From positions 3,038,001 to 3,102,000 of the forward strand of contig NC_018027.1 in the NCBI RefSeq assembly GCF_000266905.1: 64,000 nt of DNA, given 5' to 3'. The first letter of the stretch is position 1. Each line of letters starts with the position of its first letter. Below the pieces are notes generated by a model, which searched no databases, was not told the DNA's origin, and saw only the letters and a program-made list of their open reading frames with translations. This document shows positions 36,186 through 45,958 of this stretch, piece by piece. A program made the translations under genes and the position numbers. Source of the DNA: Mycolicibacterium chubuense NBB4 (GTDB lineage Bacteria; Actinomycetota; Actinomycetes; Mycobacteriales; Mycobacteriaceae).

Positions 36186-38654
36186 ATGTCGGCGGTAGAC
36201 CGTCAGGGCGGGCGACTCTCCCGGCGCCGAGCGATCGGCAGCCTGGCAGCCGTCGGAGCGTGTGCTGCGGCACTGCCGCCGTTGCTGGCCGCCTGCGACA
36301 ACAACACGCCGTCGAAACCGTCGCCGACGCTAGGGCGTCCCGAGGCCAGCGGCGCGTGGCCCGATCGCACCCGGTTGCCGATCCCCGCATATCAGAAAGT
36401 CGGCAAGATCGACCGCACCGTCGAGGGCTCCGACCCGATCGAGTGGCCCCAGGAAATCGCGGCACCCAAGGGCGCCCCCAATATTTTGTTGGTGATGACC
36501 GACGACGTCGGCTTCGGCGCCAGCGAGGTGTTCGGCGGTCCCATACCCACGCCTACTTATGCGAGGCTGGCCCAGAACGGCTTGCGGTACAATCGCTTTC
36601 ACACCACCGCGCTGTGCTCGCCGACCAGGGCTGCGCTGCTGACCGGGCGTAACCACCACGTGGCCTCGACCGGCATCATCATGGAGCTGTCCACGCCCTT
36701 CCCCGGTTATCACAGCATCATGAGCAAGAGCGTGGGTTCGGTGGGCGAGATCCTGGCCGGAAACGGCTACGGCACAGCATGGTTCGGCAAGAACCACAAC
36801 GTCCCGGACTGGCTGACCACGCCGGCCGGTCCGTTCACCCTCTGGCCCTCGGGCCTGGGTTTCGATTATTCCTACTGCTTCCTCGGCGCCGACGCGCACC
36901 AGTTCCGGCCGGCGATCTACGAGAACAACCTGCCGGTCGATCCGTACCTGGGCCGCGAGGACACCTATCACTTCGACGCCGACATGGCCGACAAGGCCAT
37001 CGGTTGGATGAGAACGCAGAAGGCGGTCAATCCGGACAAGCCGTTCTTCGCCTACTACACCCCCGGCACCGCACACGCGCCGCACCACGCGCCGCCGGAG
37101 TGGATCGCGAAGTTCAAGGGGAAGTTCGACCACGGCTGGGACCGCCAGCGCGAGATGACCTATGAGAAGCAGAAAGAGATGGGGGTCATCCCACCCGACG
37201 CCGTGCTCAACCCCACCCCGGCCGACTACAAGCGCTGGGACGACTTGTCACCCGATATGAAGCGGGTCTGCGCGCGCCAGATGGAATGCTATGCAGCGGC
37301 GTTGTCGCACTGCGACTTCCAGATCGGCCGTGTCGTGGACGCGATCGATGAGCTCGGCGAGCTGGACAACACGCTGATCATCTACATCCAGGGCGACAAC
37401 GGCTCGAGTGCCGAAGACCCCACCGGTAACGGGTTGACCAGCGAGATCGTCGTGATCGCCAACGACATCCCCGACCGCGAGGACTTCATGATCGAGAACA
37501 TCGACCAGTTCGGCGGGATGTGGTTCCAGAACCATTACTCGCACGGCTGGGCGCATGCGATGAACTCCCCGTACCAGTGGGACAAGAAGATCGCCTCGCA
37601 CCTCGGTGGCACCCGAACGTCGATGGTGGTCTCCTGGCCGACCCGCATCAAGGACAACGGCGGATTGCGCCCCCAGTTCACCCACGTCACCGACATCGTC
37701 CCCACGATCCTGGAAGCCGCCGGTCTGCCGATGCCGGCCTCCATCGACGGGGTCGAACAGGTGCCGCTCAACGGCGCCAGCCTGCTGCCCGCGTTCGACA
37801 AGGCCGACGCACCCGAACACCACCGGACGCAGTACTTCGAGGTGATCGCCAATCAGGGGATCTATCACGACGGCTGGATGGCCAACACCGCGCCCAAACG
37901 GCTGCCCTGGGTGGGCAGCGGTCCGTCGACCAAGGACCCGTTCAACGACTACGAATGGCAGCTGTACAACCTGACCGAGGACTTCACCCAGTCCAAGAAC
38001 GTGGCCGACGACAACCCGGACAAGCTCGAGGAGTTGCGGAAGCTGTTCCTCGACGAGGCAGGCAGGAACCAGGTGCTGCCGCTCGACGACCGCTACATCG
38101 AGCGGGTGCGCCCGGAGAACCGTCCGCAGCACAACGCGGGGCGCAACGTCTACACCTACTTCGACGGAGTCACCCGGATCACCGAGGGCATGGCGCCCAA
38201 CATGAAGAACACGTCGTACTCGATCACCGGGACGGTGACGGTGCCGCCCGGGGGCGGCGAGGGCATCATCATGACCCAGGGCGGCTGGTTCGGCGGCAAC
38301 GCGCTGTACCTGCTCAAGGGCAAACCGGTGTACGCCTACGCCGCGTCGCACTACCCCGAGCACAAGTTCAAGGTGGAGGCCCCGAACGCGCTGGCGCCCG
38401 GCAAGCACGACGTCCGGGTCGACTTCGCCTGGGACGGTGGAGATCCCGGTAGTGGTGGGATGGCGACGCTGTTCGTCGACAACGCCCAGGTGGCCCAGGG
38501 ACGCATCGACAAGACCGTTCCGGTGCGCGTCTCCGCCGACGAGACGTTCGACATCGGCGAGGACTCCGGAACCCCGGTCAACCGGGACTACGACGTGCCG
38601 TTCCGGTTCACGGGCGAATTGCACAAGGTGGTCGTGGAGCTCAAACCTGCCTGA
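36186..38654 (+). CDS. Type I (formylglycine) sulfatase, Tat-exported lipoprotein
   Basis: 822 residues. The N-terminus has a twin-arginine signal (RLSRRRAIGSL) ending in lipobox LLAAC (Cys37). The catalytic motif CSPTRAALLTGR (Cys144) is the site a formylglycine-generating enzyme converts. Metal ligands are MTDDVGFG and QGDNGSS. The C-terminal 150 residues form a beta-rich extension (GTVTVPPGGGEGIIMTQGGW) seen in long mycobacterial arylsulfatases. It should release sulfate from organic sulfate esters outside the membrane. The ATG at 36186 follows AGAGGA by 5 bases; an in-frame upstream Met is less likely. No FGE gene is in the window. Confidence 0.9.
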   Translation: MSAVDRQGGRLSRRRAIGSLAAVGACAAALPPLLAACDNNTPSKPSPTLGRPEASGAWPDRTRLPIPAYQKVGKIDRTVEGSDPIEWPQEIAAPKGAPNILLVMTDDVGFGASEVFGGPIPTPTYARLAQNGLRYNRFHTTALCSPTRAALLTGRNHHVASTGIIMELSTPFPGYHSIMSKSVGSVGEILAGNGYGTAWFGKNHNVPDWLTTPAGPFTLWPSGLGFDYSYCFLGADAHQFRPAIYENNLPVDPYLGREDTYHFDADMADKAIGWMRTQKAVNPDKPFFAYYTPGTAHAPHHAPPEWIAKFKGKFDHGWDRQREMTYEKQKEMGVIPPDAVLNPTPADYKRWDDLSPDMKRVCARQMECYAAALSHCDFQIGRVVDAIDELGELDNTLIIYIQGDNGSSAEDPTGNGLTSEIVVIANDIPDREDFMIENIDQFGGMWFQNHYSHGWAHAMNSPYQWDKKIASHLGGTRTSMVVSWPTRIKDNGGLRPQFTHVTDIVPTILEAAGLPMPASIDGVEQVPLNGASLLPAFDKADAPEHHRTQYFEVIANQGIYHDGWMANTAPKRLPWVGSGPSTKDPFNDYEWQLYNLTEDFTQSKNVADDNPDKLEELRKLFLDEAGRNQVLPLDDRYIERVRPENRPQHNAGRNVYTYFDGVTRITEGMAPNMKNTSYSITGTVTVPPGGGEGIIMTQGGWFGGNALYLLKGKPVYAYAASHYPEHKFKVEAPNALAPGKHDVRVDFAWDGGDPGSGGMATLFVDNAQVAQGRIDKTVPVRVSADETFDIGEDSGTPVNRDYDVPFRFTGELHKVVVELKPA

Positions 38655-38675
38655 CCACGGCGCTCGCGGACACGG

Positions 38676-39860
38676 TCACGCCAGCCGCGTGAGGAGCAAG
38701 CACCCTGAGACGGGGCCGCCGCCGTTGGAGACGACCGCAACCTCGGGGGTACCCGCGACCTGACGGGCTCCGGCCTCTCCCCGCAATTGCAGAACCGCTT
38801 CGTGCAGGAAGCCGTAGCCGTGCAACCTGCCTGCGGACAGCTGGCCGCCATGGGTGTTGACGGGTAGTTCGCCGTCGAGCGCGATCCGGCCGCCGCCCTC
38901 GATGAACGGCCCGCTCTCGCCGTGGCCGCAGAATCCGAGCGCTTCGAGCCAGGACATGGTGAGCCAGGAGAAGCCGTCATACAGTTCGGCCACGTCGACG
39001 TCGGCGGGACGCAGATCGGTGCGCGACCACATCTGTGCTGCCGACGTGCGCGCGGGCATGGTGGTCAGGTCGTCCCACTGCTCCCAGGACGGGCGACCCC
39101 GCAGTGCGGTGCCGACGGCGTCGATGCGCGCCACGGGATGATCCACGGAGTCGGCGTGTTCGACGGTGGACACGATCAGTGCGGTGGAGCCGTCGACCGG
39201 GACGTCACAGTCGAAGAGCCGGAACGGAGTGGAGATCATCCGCGCCGCCAGGTAGTCGTCCATGGTCAGCGGCTCGCGGAAGATCGCCGTGTCGTTCAGG
39301 GCCGCGTTGCGGCGTCCGTTCAGTGCGATCTGGGCCAATTGCCTTTCGGTGGTGCCGAATTCGTGGAAGTGCCTCATCGCGTACATGGCGAGCCAGTTCG
39401 CTGCGGAGTACGCGCGGAACGGAATCGTCCACTGCAGCGCGCCGGTCACCTGCCCGTCGTCGAGGCCGATTCCCGGACGGCGTCCACTGCCCTGCGCGGT
39501 GGACTCGGTCACCGTTCGGTAGACCAGGACGTGCCGGGCCAGGCCCTGCGACACGGCCATGGCCGCGTTGACGACGGCCTGCAGTTGCGCGGGTCCTTCG
39601 GCACCGCCGCTGTGCCAGTTCAATTGCAGGCGCAGCGCATCATGGACGACGGGGGACCCGGGCCCGCTGAACCCCGGGTAGCCGCCCAGCCCACCCGGAT
39701 ACGTCGCCAGCCCGTCGATGTCGGCGACGGTCAGCCCGGCGTCGGCGATCGCAGCCAGTGCCGCGTCGATCGTGAGGTCCAGCTCGTCGCGGCCGAGGCG
39801 GCGGCCGATGTCGGACTGGCCGATGCCGGAGATGACGGCGCGGTTCTCGCGGGCACTCAC
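38676..39860 (-). CDS. Thiolase-fold protein lacking the Cys nucleophile (Ltp2-like aldolase?)
   Basis: 394 residues with the SCP-x/lipid-transfer thiolase fold: AVISGIGQSDIGRRLGRDE at the start, ALRLQLNWHSGGAEGPAQLQ, FDCDVPVDGSTALI, VAELYDGFSWLTM and LPVNTHGGQLSAGRLHGYG. At the usual active-site Cys position (family EAACASG-like) the sequence reads WHSGGAEGP, with no Cys. Steroid side-chain retro-aldolases of the Ltp2 type also lack it and need a DUF35 partner, which is the next gene, overlapping by 4 bases. Aldol cleavage of a CoA-bound side chain is therefore the better guess than thiolysis. Confidence 0.75.
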   Translation of the reverse strand: MSARENRAVISGIGQSDIGRRLGRDELDLTIDAALAAIADAGLTVADIDGLATYPGGLGGYPGFSGPGSPVVHDALRLQLNWHSGGAEGPAQLQAVVNAAMAVSQGLARHVLVYRTVTESTAQGSGRRPGIGLDDGQVTGALQWTIPFRAYSAANWLAMYAMRHFHEFGTTERQLAQIALNGRRNAALNDTAIFREPLTMDDYLAARMISTPFRLFDCDVPVDGSTALIVSTVEHADSVDHPVARIDAVGTALRGRPSWEQWDDLTTMPARTSAAQMWSRTDLRPADVDVAELYDGFSWLTMSWLEALGFCGHGESGPFIEGGGRIALDGELPVNTHGGQLSAGRLHGYGFLHEAVLQLRGEAGARQVAGTPEVAVVSNGGGPVSGCLLLTRLA

Positions 39861-40267
39861 GTCGACCGCGGCCGGAAGAAGGGCAGGTGAACGGGATCGA
39901 GGTCGTCGAATGTCACCTCGAGCGGCATTCCGATGTAGACCTCGTCGGGTGAGGCGCCGACGATGTTCGTCATCAGCCGCAGGCCGGCCTGCTCGACGAG
40001 TTCGACCACACCGATGACGTACGGCCGGTCGTCTCCGTCCCAGGGTTGGTGGTTGACGGTGAACGAGTACAGCGTGGCACATCCCGAGACCGGCCGCGGT
40101 ACAGCTTCCCGCCCACCGCATTCCGGGCAGTACGACGTCGGCGGATGGATGCGGTATCCACACGCATCGCACTGCAGGAATCGCAGCTGCCCGTCTTCGC
40201 CCATCGTCCAGAAGAATCCGGTGGGCCCCTCCGTCGGCGGCAGCACGCGGCGTGGTGGCGGTGACAT
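39857..40267 (-). CDS. DUF35 OB-fold protein with zinc ribbon
   Basis: 136 residues. The rubredoxin-like zinc ribbon CDACGYRIHPPTSYCPECGG (four Cys) is followed by an OB-fold (ATLYSFTVNHQPWDGD, PYVIGVVELVEQAGLRLMT). DUF35 proteins are obligate partners of thiolase-fold enzymes and hydratases in lipid and steroid degradation. Its stop overlaps the start of the thiolase-fold gene (GTGA), so the two are translated together. The start was set at MSPPPRRVLPP. Confidence 0.85.
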   Translation of the reverse strand: MSPPPRRVLPPTEGPTGFFWTMGEDGQLRFLQCDACGYRIHPPTSYCPECGGREAVPRPVSGCATLYSFTVNHQPWDGDDRPYVIGVVELVEQAGLRLMTNIVGASPDEVYIGMPLEVTFDDLDPVHLPFFRPRST

Positions 40268-40399
40268 GATGATCGGTCTCTCCAGGCGTGGTCGGGCTTT
40301 GGCCGACACGTCGAAAATAGCATTTGAAATATGCGATACGCGGTGAGACTCTTAGCCGGCGTGCGGCACGGCGGCGCGGGACGACAGACTGGGGAACCC

Positions 40400-41104
40400 A
40401 TGATCGACGAGTGTCGCGACGACGCCGTGACATGGTTGACGTTCGACCGTCCCGACCGGCTCAACGCGTTCACAGCCGCCGACTATCGGAGCCTGCATCT
40501 CGCCTTGGCCCGGCTCGCAGCCGATCCGCGAACACGGGTCGTGGTGGTGACCGGTTCCGGCCGCGCGTTTTCCGCGGGCGCGGACCGATCGCTGTTGGCG
40601 GGCGGCGAGGACGAGAGCCGTCGGCGCGCCGGGGAGGAGTTCGATCGGCTGATCGCGGCGTTGTCCGACTTCCCGAAGCCGCTTTTCGCCGCGGTGAACG
40701 GCTTGGCAGTGGGTTTCGGTGCGACTCTGCTGTTGTATTGCGATGTGATCGTTGCCGCCGAAAGTGCGCGGTTCCGTTTGCCGTTCACCAGCATGGGCCT
40801 GGTGCCGGAGGCGGGCAGTTCGGCGTTGCTGCCAACGCGGATGCGCTGGGCCGATGCCATGTGGTCGGTGTTGTCCAGCGAGTGGTTCAGCGCCGCCGAC
40901 GCGCAACGGTCCGGCTTGGTGTGGCGCGTCGTCGCCGAACAGGACGTTGCCGCAGTCGCGTCAGAGGCCGCGGCCCGGGTGGCTGCGCGGGATCCCGCGG
41001 CGGTGTCTGCGGCAAAGCGCCTCATGACCGCAGGCCGCGGGCCGGCGGTCGATCGCGCGATGGCCCGCGAGCTGGACGAGATGAAGAGCCTGTTCGACCG
41101 CTGA
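40400..41104 (+). CDS. Enoyl-CoA hydratase/isomerase family protein
   Basis: 234 residues, crotonase fold: VTWLTFDRPDRLNAFTAADY, VVVTGSGRAFSAGADRS with the oxyanion segment, PLFAAVNGLAVGFGATLLLYCDVIVAAE and FTSMGLVPEAGSSALLP. The catalytic Glu region (GLVPEAG) is present. It is slightly short for the family. The ATG follows GGGGAA. Divergent from the DUF35-thiolase pair, and could act in the same pathway. Confidence 0.85.
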   Translation: MIDECRDDAVTWLTFDRPDRLNAFTAADYRSLHLALARLAADPRTRVVVVTGSGRAFSAGADRSLLAGGEDESRRRAGEEFDRLIAALSDFPKPLFAAVNGLAVGFGATLLLYCDVIVAAESARFRLPFTSMGLVPEAGSSALLPTRMRWADAMWSVLSSEWFSAADAQRSGLVWRVVAEQDVAAVASEAAARVAARDPAAVSAAKRLMTAGRGPAVDRAMARELDEMKSLFDR

Positions 41105-41142
41105 GGCACCCGCCGCCCCGGTGACGAATTCCGCTGCCTCAG
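41101..41142. terminator. Inverted repeat between convergent genes
   Basis: CTGAGGCA (41101-41108) pairs with TGCCTCAG (41135-41142) across a 26-base loop, overlapping both stop regions of the convergent hydratase and SDR genes. A possible weak bidirectional terminator. Confidence 0.3.
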
Positions 41143-41936
41143 ATCAGGCTCGCGGTCAGCCCTCCGTCGACGACGTAGCCGCCGCCCGTGCAGAACGACG
41201 AACGGTCTCCGGCGAGGAACAGCGCCAACGCGGCGACATCCTCGACGGTGACATAGCCGCCCTGGGCCTGTGCCATGACCGCGTCGAAGTCGACGCCGCC
41301 CATCGCCGCGGTGTAGGTGGCCTTGTTGCTGGTCACCAGCGCGGTTTCGGCGAATCCGGGCAGGATCGAGTTCACCCGGATGCCGTGTGCCCGTAGCTCG
41401 AGCGCCGCGGTCTTGGTGAGGTTGACGACGCCGGCCTTGGCGGCCGCGTAGTGGCCGAGCAGGGGAGTGCCGCACAGGCCCGTCACCGAACCCATGGTGA
41501 TGATGGATCCCGGTGTCCCCGCCGCGAGCATCGCGCGCGCGGCATGCTTGACGGTGAGGAACACGCCGTCGAGGTTCACCGACATCATGGTGCGCCACTG
41601 GTCGAACGACATCTCGGTCAGCGGCGACACGGTGGCGATGCCGGCGTTGGCGACCGCGATGTCGATCTGCCCGTGCAGGTTCAGGCTGTGGTCGATCAGG
41701 TCGGAGACACTGTCCTCGTCGCGGACGTCGCACCGGTGCGACGACGCGTGGGGCAGGTCTCGCGCCGCGTCGGCGGCGAGGTCGGAATCGATGTCGGCGA
41801 CCACGACCTTGGCGCCGTGTGCCGCGTAGGCGCGGGCGATCTCCCGGCCGATGCCCTGGGCGCCCCCGGTGATGACGGCGACCTTGCCGCCCAGTGAAGC
41901 GTCCTCGATGCGGGGAGTTTCCGATACTTGCGTCAT
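41139..41936 (-). CDS. Short-chain dehydrogenase/reductase (SDR)
   Basis: 265 residues, classical SDR: cofactor motif VITGGAQGIGREIA, DVRDEDSV, NAG in VANAGIATV, catalytic Ser in MGSVTGL and YAAAKAG (YxxxK), and the ending SSFCTGGGYVVDGGLTASLI. It oxidises or reduces an alcohol/ketone with NAD(P). It is 10 bases after another SDR and is the last gene of the minus-strand operon starting at 47428. Confidence 0.9.
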   Translation of the reverse strand: MTQVSETPRIEDASLGGKVAVITGGAQGIGREIARAYAAHGAKVVVADIDSDLAADAARDLPHASSHRCDVRDEDSVSDLIDHSLNLHGQIDIAVANAGIATVSPLTEMSFDQWRTMMSVNLDGVFLTVKHAARAMLAAGTPGSIITMGSVTGLCGTPLLGHYAAAKAGVVNLTKTAALELRAHGIRVNSILPGFAETALVTSNKATYTAAMGGVDFDAVMAQAQGGYVTVEDVAALALFLAGDRSSFCTGGGYVVDGGLTASLI

Positions 41937-41946
41937 TGTGCTTCTC

Positions 41947-42708
41947 CTAGAACAGGTTTGCGGTCAGACCACCGTCGACCAGGTAGTGACTGCCGTTGAT
42001 GAACTGGGCGTCGCCCGACGCCAGGAATGCCACCATCTCGGCGACGTCGTCGGGGGTGCCGAACCGGCCCTGCTTCATCTCGATCAGGTCGTCGAACGGG
42101 ATCGGCGAGATCGCCTCGATCGGGGCGACCAGTCGATCGGCCATGTCGGTTGCGATGATGCCGGGGCAGACCGCGTTGACCCGGATGCCCGCCTCGCGCA
42201 GTTCGATGGCCACGGACTCGGTGTACCGCACCACCGCCCCCTTGGATGCGCAGTACGCGGACAGCAGCGGGCCGCCCGAGGTGCCGGCCGCCGACGCCAT
42301 GTTCACGATCGCGGCGCCACCGGCCTGAGCCAGCACGGGCACCGCGGCTTTGGTGAAGCGATAGGTGCCGACCACGTTGATGTCGAGGATCCGGGTGAAC
42401 TCCTCGTCGGTGACATCCATCGCCGGCTTGCAGATCTCGATGCCCGCATTGTTCACCAGCAGGTCGAGCCCTCCGAACGCGTGGACAGCGGCGGCGACGG
42501 CGGCCATCACATCGGCGGTGGAGCGCACGTCGCAGGCGATGCCGATGCACCCGTTGCCCAGGTCGGCCGCCGCGGCCTTCGCGCCGGCGCCGTTGACGTC
42601 GGCGATCGCGACCACAGCGCCGCCGGCGACCAGGCGCTTGGCGATCGCCAGCCCGATTCCCTGCGCCGCACCGGACACGATCGCCCGGCGCCCTGTCAGG
42701 TCAGTCAT
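41947..42708 (-). CDS. Short-chain dehydrogenase/reductase (SDR)
   Basis: 253 residues, classical SDR: VSGAAQGIGLAIA, DVRSTADV, NNAGIEICKP, Ser in MASAAGTS, YCASKGAV (YxxxK), and the ending FINGSHYLVDGGLTANLF, related to its neighbour but not a recent copy. The start was placed at MTDLTGRRAIV. Part of the same operon; the two SDRs may act on successive intermediates. Confidence 0.9.
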   Translation of the reverse strand: MTDLTGRRAIVSGAAQGIGLAIAKRLVAGGAVVAIADVNGAGAKAAAADLGNGCIGIACDVRSTADVMAAVAAAVHAFGGLDLLVNNAGIEICKPAMDVTDEEFTRILDINVVGTYRFTKAAVPVLAQAGGAAIVNMASAAGTSGGPLLSAYCASKGAVVRYTESVAIELREAGIRVNAVCPGIIATDMADRLVAPIEAISPIPFDDLIEMKQGRFGTPDDVAEMVAFLASGDAQFINGSHYLVDGGLTANLF

Positions 42709-42734
42709 CTCATTCCTCCAATTGTCTTGCTGTA

Positions 42735-44150
42735 TCAGCGATCGAGCTCGGTGAGCGCGGTGTGGGCCGCGTGATAGCCGCACATGCCGTGCGCGCCCGG
42801 CCCCGGCGGCGTTGCGGCCGAGCAGATGTACATGCCTGCCGCGCCGGTGGAGTACGGCGAGAGCGTGATGCGCGGGCCGAACGTCAACTGCCGGATGTCC
42901 TTCGCCCCGGTCATGATGTCCCCGCCGAGATAGTTGGTGTTATACCCGGCCATCGCGATGGTCGTGCGCACCGTGTAGCCGACGATCCGGTCCCGGAATC
43001 CGGGTGCGAAGCGCTCGATCTGGGTGACGATCGCCTCGGTGGCGTCCCCGGTGTAGCCGTTGGGCACATGCGCATAGCTCCACACCGGATGGGTGTTGCC
43101 GACCGAGCGCTGCGGGTCCGCGAGGTACTGCTGCCCGACCAGGACGAACGGCCGCTCGGGCATCCGCCCCGCTGCGATGTCGCGTTCGGTGGCGGCGATC
43201 TCGCTGAACGGCCCGGCCAGATGCACGGTGCCGGCTCTGCCGGCGTCCGGGTTGGTCCACGGCACACCGCCCTCGACGGCGAAGTCCACCTTGAACGCGC
43301 CGGGACCGCGCCGGAACGACCGGTAGGCGCGAGACACCCTGCGCGGCAACCGGTCACCCAGGATTTCCGCGACCGCCTCGGGGGACAGGTCGAACATCGT
43401 GACATCGGCAGCCGGCAGCTCCGAGACAGACCTCACCCTGACTCCGACCTCGATCTTGCCGCCGAGGTCGGCCAGATGGGCTGTCATCGCGTCGGTGATC
43501 GCCCGCGACCCTCCGGCCGCGACCGCCCAGCCGTGCCGGTGCCCCGCGGTGAGGATACCCAGCCCGATGGCCGAGGTCATCGGCAGATGCAACGGCCGAA
43601 AGGCATGCGCCGCAACACCTCCGAACAAGGCGCGGGCGGCCTCGGTGCGGAACGTCCGCGCCAGCACGGCGGCGGGCAGCACCGTCGGCGCACCGAACCG
43701 GGCCAGGGCCAGGGGATGGGACGGCACGCGCAACAGAGGCCCCATGATGTCCTCGGACAAGGCGTCGAAATGCGCTGACGGCCGGCCGAACAGCGCCCGC
43801 CAGCGCGACCCGTCGCGCCCGAGCGCGGCCGCGGTATCGCCGACAGACCGGTACAGCACACCGGCACTGCCGTCGTCGAGTGGATGGACGCAGTCGATGT
43901 CCGTCCAGCGCCACTGCAGACCGTAACGGTCCAAACCGAATTCGTTGAAGAACGGCGACCCGACCGCTATTGGGTGGATCGCCGAACAGTGGTCGTGCAA
44001 CAGACCGGGCAGCATCGCCTCGCTGGTACGGGTGCCGCCGCCGATCTCGTCGGCCGCCTCCAGGACCGTCACCGACAGGCCGGCGCGGGCCAGCGTGAGG
44101 GCGGCAGCGAGCCCGTTGGGCCCGCTGCCGACCACCGTGGCGGTACTCAC
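42735..44150 (-). CDS. FAD-dependent oxidoreductase, phytoene dehydrogenase-like
   Basis: 471 residues. Dinucleotide motif VVGSGPNGLAAALTLARAG at residue 6, then VLEAADEIGGGTRTSE. The C-terminal GAAGMYICSAATPPGPGAHGMCGYHAA is the second FAD contact. This matches the phytoene-desaturase/amine-oxidase superfamily; mycobacterial members are mostly uncharacterised and oxidise isoprenoid or lipid substrates. The GTG start overlaps the DUF3556 stop by 4 bases, indicating coupling. Confidence 0.85.
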   Translation of the reverse strand: MSTATVVGSGPNGLAAALTLARAGLSVTVLEAADEIGGGTRTSEAMLPGLLHDHCSAIHPIAVGSPFFNEFGLDRYGLQWRWTDIDCVHPLDDGSAGVLYRSVGDTAAALGRDGSRWRALFGRPSAHFDALSEDIMGPLLRVPSHPLALARFGAPTVLPAAVLARTFRTEAARALFGGVAAHAFRPLHLPMTSAIGLGILTAGHRHGWAVAAGGSRAITDAMTAHLADLGGKIEVGVRVRSVSELPAADVTMFDLSPEAVAEILGDRLPRRVSRAYRSFRRGPGAFKVDFAVEGGVPWTNPDAGRAGTVHLAGPFSEIAATERDIAAGRMPERPFVLVGQQYLADPQRSVGNTHPVWSYAHVPNGYTGDATEAIVTQIERFAPGFRDRIVGYTVRTTIAMAGYNTNYLGGDIMTGAKDIRQLTFGPRITLSPYSTGAAGMYICSAATPPGPGAHGMCGYHAAHTALTELDR

Positions 44151-45937
44151 GCCAGCGCCCCGTGCCCCTGATCGCGCCGGTCACCCGCCAGTGACCACGT
44201 GACCTCGGTGGGGATCGGGCCGTCGGGCAGCCAGGGCTGCGCTTCGACGGCGTCGGCGACCTTCCATGTGCCCGTCTCGATGATGCCGAGAGCGGCGTCG
44301 ATCAGCTTGTAGCGCTGCACCGAGCTGCCCCAGGCCTGCGACTCGACCCAGGCGACCACGAGTTCACCCGGTTCGAACTGCGCCTCGCGCTGAACCGCGG
44401 CGATCATCTTCTCGTCGTGCAGGTGGCCGTCACCGAAGTTGAACCCGATCAGCGAGTTGCAGGCGAACTCCGCCTCGCGCACGGTCCGGATGTCGATGTC
44501 CGGCAGCGACTTCAGCAGCACCGAGAACAGGCCGCGGCCCTGGCTGTGCAACGCGCGCCACGCGATCGGCTGGTTCATCGTGACCTCGGCCCACTCCGGT
44601 TCGTAGCCGAACGCGACGAACTGGTCGACCGTGTTGGAGGCGGGGCGGGTGACCCTGTTCAGCTTCGCCTCGGCGCCGGGCGCGAAGGCCCAGGTGGCCG
44701 ACGCCCAGTTCCCGGCGTACTGACGCATGGACGGCAGGAACGAGATCTTGTCGGGCCGGAAGTTGCCCAGGACAGGGAAGAACAACAGGCCCGCGACGAT
44801 CAGTGCGGTCAGCCACGGCGACGACATATCGGTCACGGCGTAACCCTCCCACGCCGGGAAGCCGGCGAACAGGAAGACCGTGGCGTAGGAGAACAGCACG
44901 TTCCACTCCAGCGGCACGGCCAGCGGGAACGTCGAGATGATGAAGACGTGGAAGGCCAGCATCAGCAGCACCGCGCCGATCGTCAGCGTCTTGTCGGTGG
45001 ACAACAGCAGCACCAGCGGCGCGGCGATCTCGACCGTCGTGCCCATGACGTGTGCCATGAACTCGGCGAGCCGCGACGGCCGCAGGTCGTTCGGGTACTG
45101 GCGGTAGTGCGCACGCTTGGCCCACCTGAACGGAATGGCCGGGCTGTTGCTGACCATCGGCGGGATGACGTTGGCGAAGTGCTTGCCGAACTTCGACACC
45201 CCGGCTCCGACCCAGACGACCACGATCAGCAGCTTGAGCGCGAGGATCATATCGACGAAGGGGAGGACGGCGAAGAAGAACATCGCGGGCAGGTACTGCT
45301 CTCCGCGCGAGCCCAGGAAGATGGTCTTGTCACGCAGGCCGATCAGCACCAGCAGAACCATGGGGGCGATCAATAACGCTGGATTGACCAGGCCGGAGGT
45401 GTTGTCCGGCAATGCCTTCGCCAGCGACTCGCTGGGCACGCCCGGCATCGCCAGTGCGACCACAAGGCTGGCCAGCAACGCGGCGTAGATCCCGACATCG
45501 AACCAGGTGCGGCGGTCGCCCGCGGTGAACGGCATCCACGTCCACGGCCGGAGCCTGATCGTGCCCGGGCGGGCCCAGAACCGGATACCGCCCGTCATCG
45601 GCTTGACCTTGCCGGCCAGCGGACCCCAGGAACCGGCGATCCCGATGGCCTCGAGCAGCACGGTCCACAGGATGGCCTTCTGGTAGACGATCGGCTGGTT
45701 CCACCACGCCGAAACATGCCAGAACGCAGGCAGATCCGAGGTGAGTGTGGCGACGGTGATTCCGCCGAGGGCGTAGAAGAAGATCAGCTTGGCGATGTAG
45801 ATGGTATGCACCATCCACGGTGAGCCGAAGCCGTGCTCGACCCAGTTGGCGCTCAGGATGCGGATGCGCTCCATGAGCGGTTTGCGCAAGAACTCCTGCG
45901 GGTCCACCGCGGGGAGATCGGGCTGTGTGAATCCCAT
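44147..45937 (-). CDS. DUF3556 multi-spanning membrane protein
   Basis: 596 residues, about 8 hydrophobic segments between residues 60 and 360, then a soluble C-terminal 200. The start MGFTQPDLPAVDPQEFLRKP and blocks like ILSANWVEHGFGSPW, SKFGKHFANVIPPMV and FEPGELVVAWVESQAWGSSV belong to the mycobacterial DUF3556 family, of unknown function. The lone HTTM-like region HRPxxL is not obvious. Being between an acyl-CoA synthetase and an FAD oxidoreductase, it may handle a lipid substrate at the membrane. Confidence 0.8.
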   Translation of the reverse strand: MGFTQPDLPAVDPQEFLRKPLMERIRILSANWVEHGFGSPWMVHTIYIAKLIFFYALGGITVATLTSDLPAFWHVSAWWNQPIVYQKAILWTVLLEAIGIAGSWGPLAGKVKPMTGGIRFWARPGTIRLRPWTWMPFTAGDRRTWFDVGIYAALLASLVVALAMPGVPSESLAKALPDNTSGLVNPALLIAPMVLLVLIGLRDKTIFLGSRGEQYLPAMFFFAVLPFVDMILALKLLIVVVWVGAGVSKFGKHFANVIPPMVSNSPAIPFRWAKRAHYRQYPNDLRPSRLAEFMAHVMGTTVEIAAPLVLLLSTDKTLTIGAVLLMLAFHVFIISTFPLAVPLEWNVLFSYATVFLFAGFPAWEGYAVTDMSSPWLTALIVAGLLFFPVLGNFRPDKISFLPSMRQYAGNWASATWAFAPGAEAKLNRVTRPASNTVDQFVAFGYEPEWAEVTMNQPIAWRALHSQGRGLFSVLLKSLPDIDIRTVREAEFACNSLIGFNFGDGHLHDEKMIAAVQREAQFEPGELVVAWVESQAWGSSVQRYKLIDAALGIIETGTWKVADAVEAQPWLPDGPIPTEVTWSLAGDRRDQGHGALA

Positions 45938-45958
45938 GGCGATTACTCCTGTTCTCGG

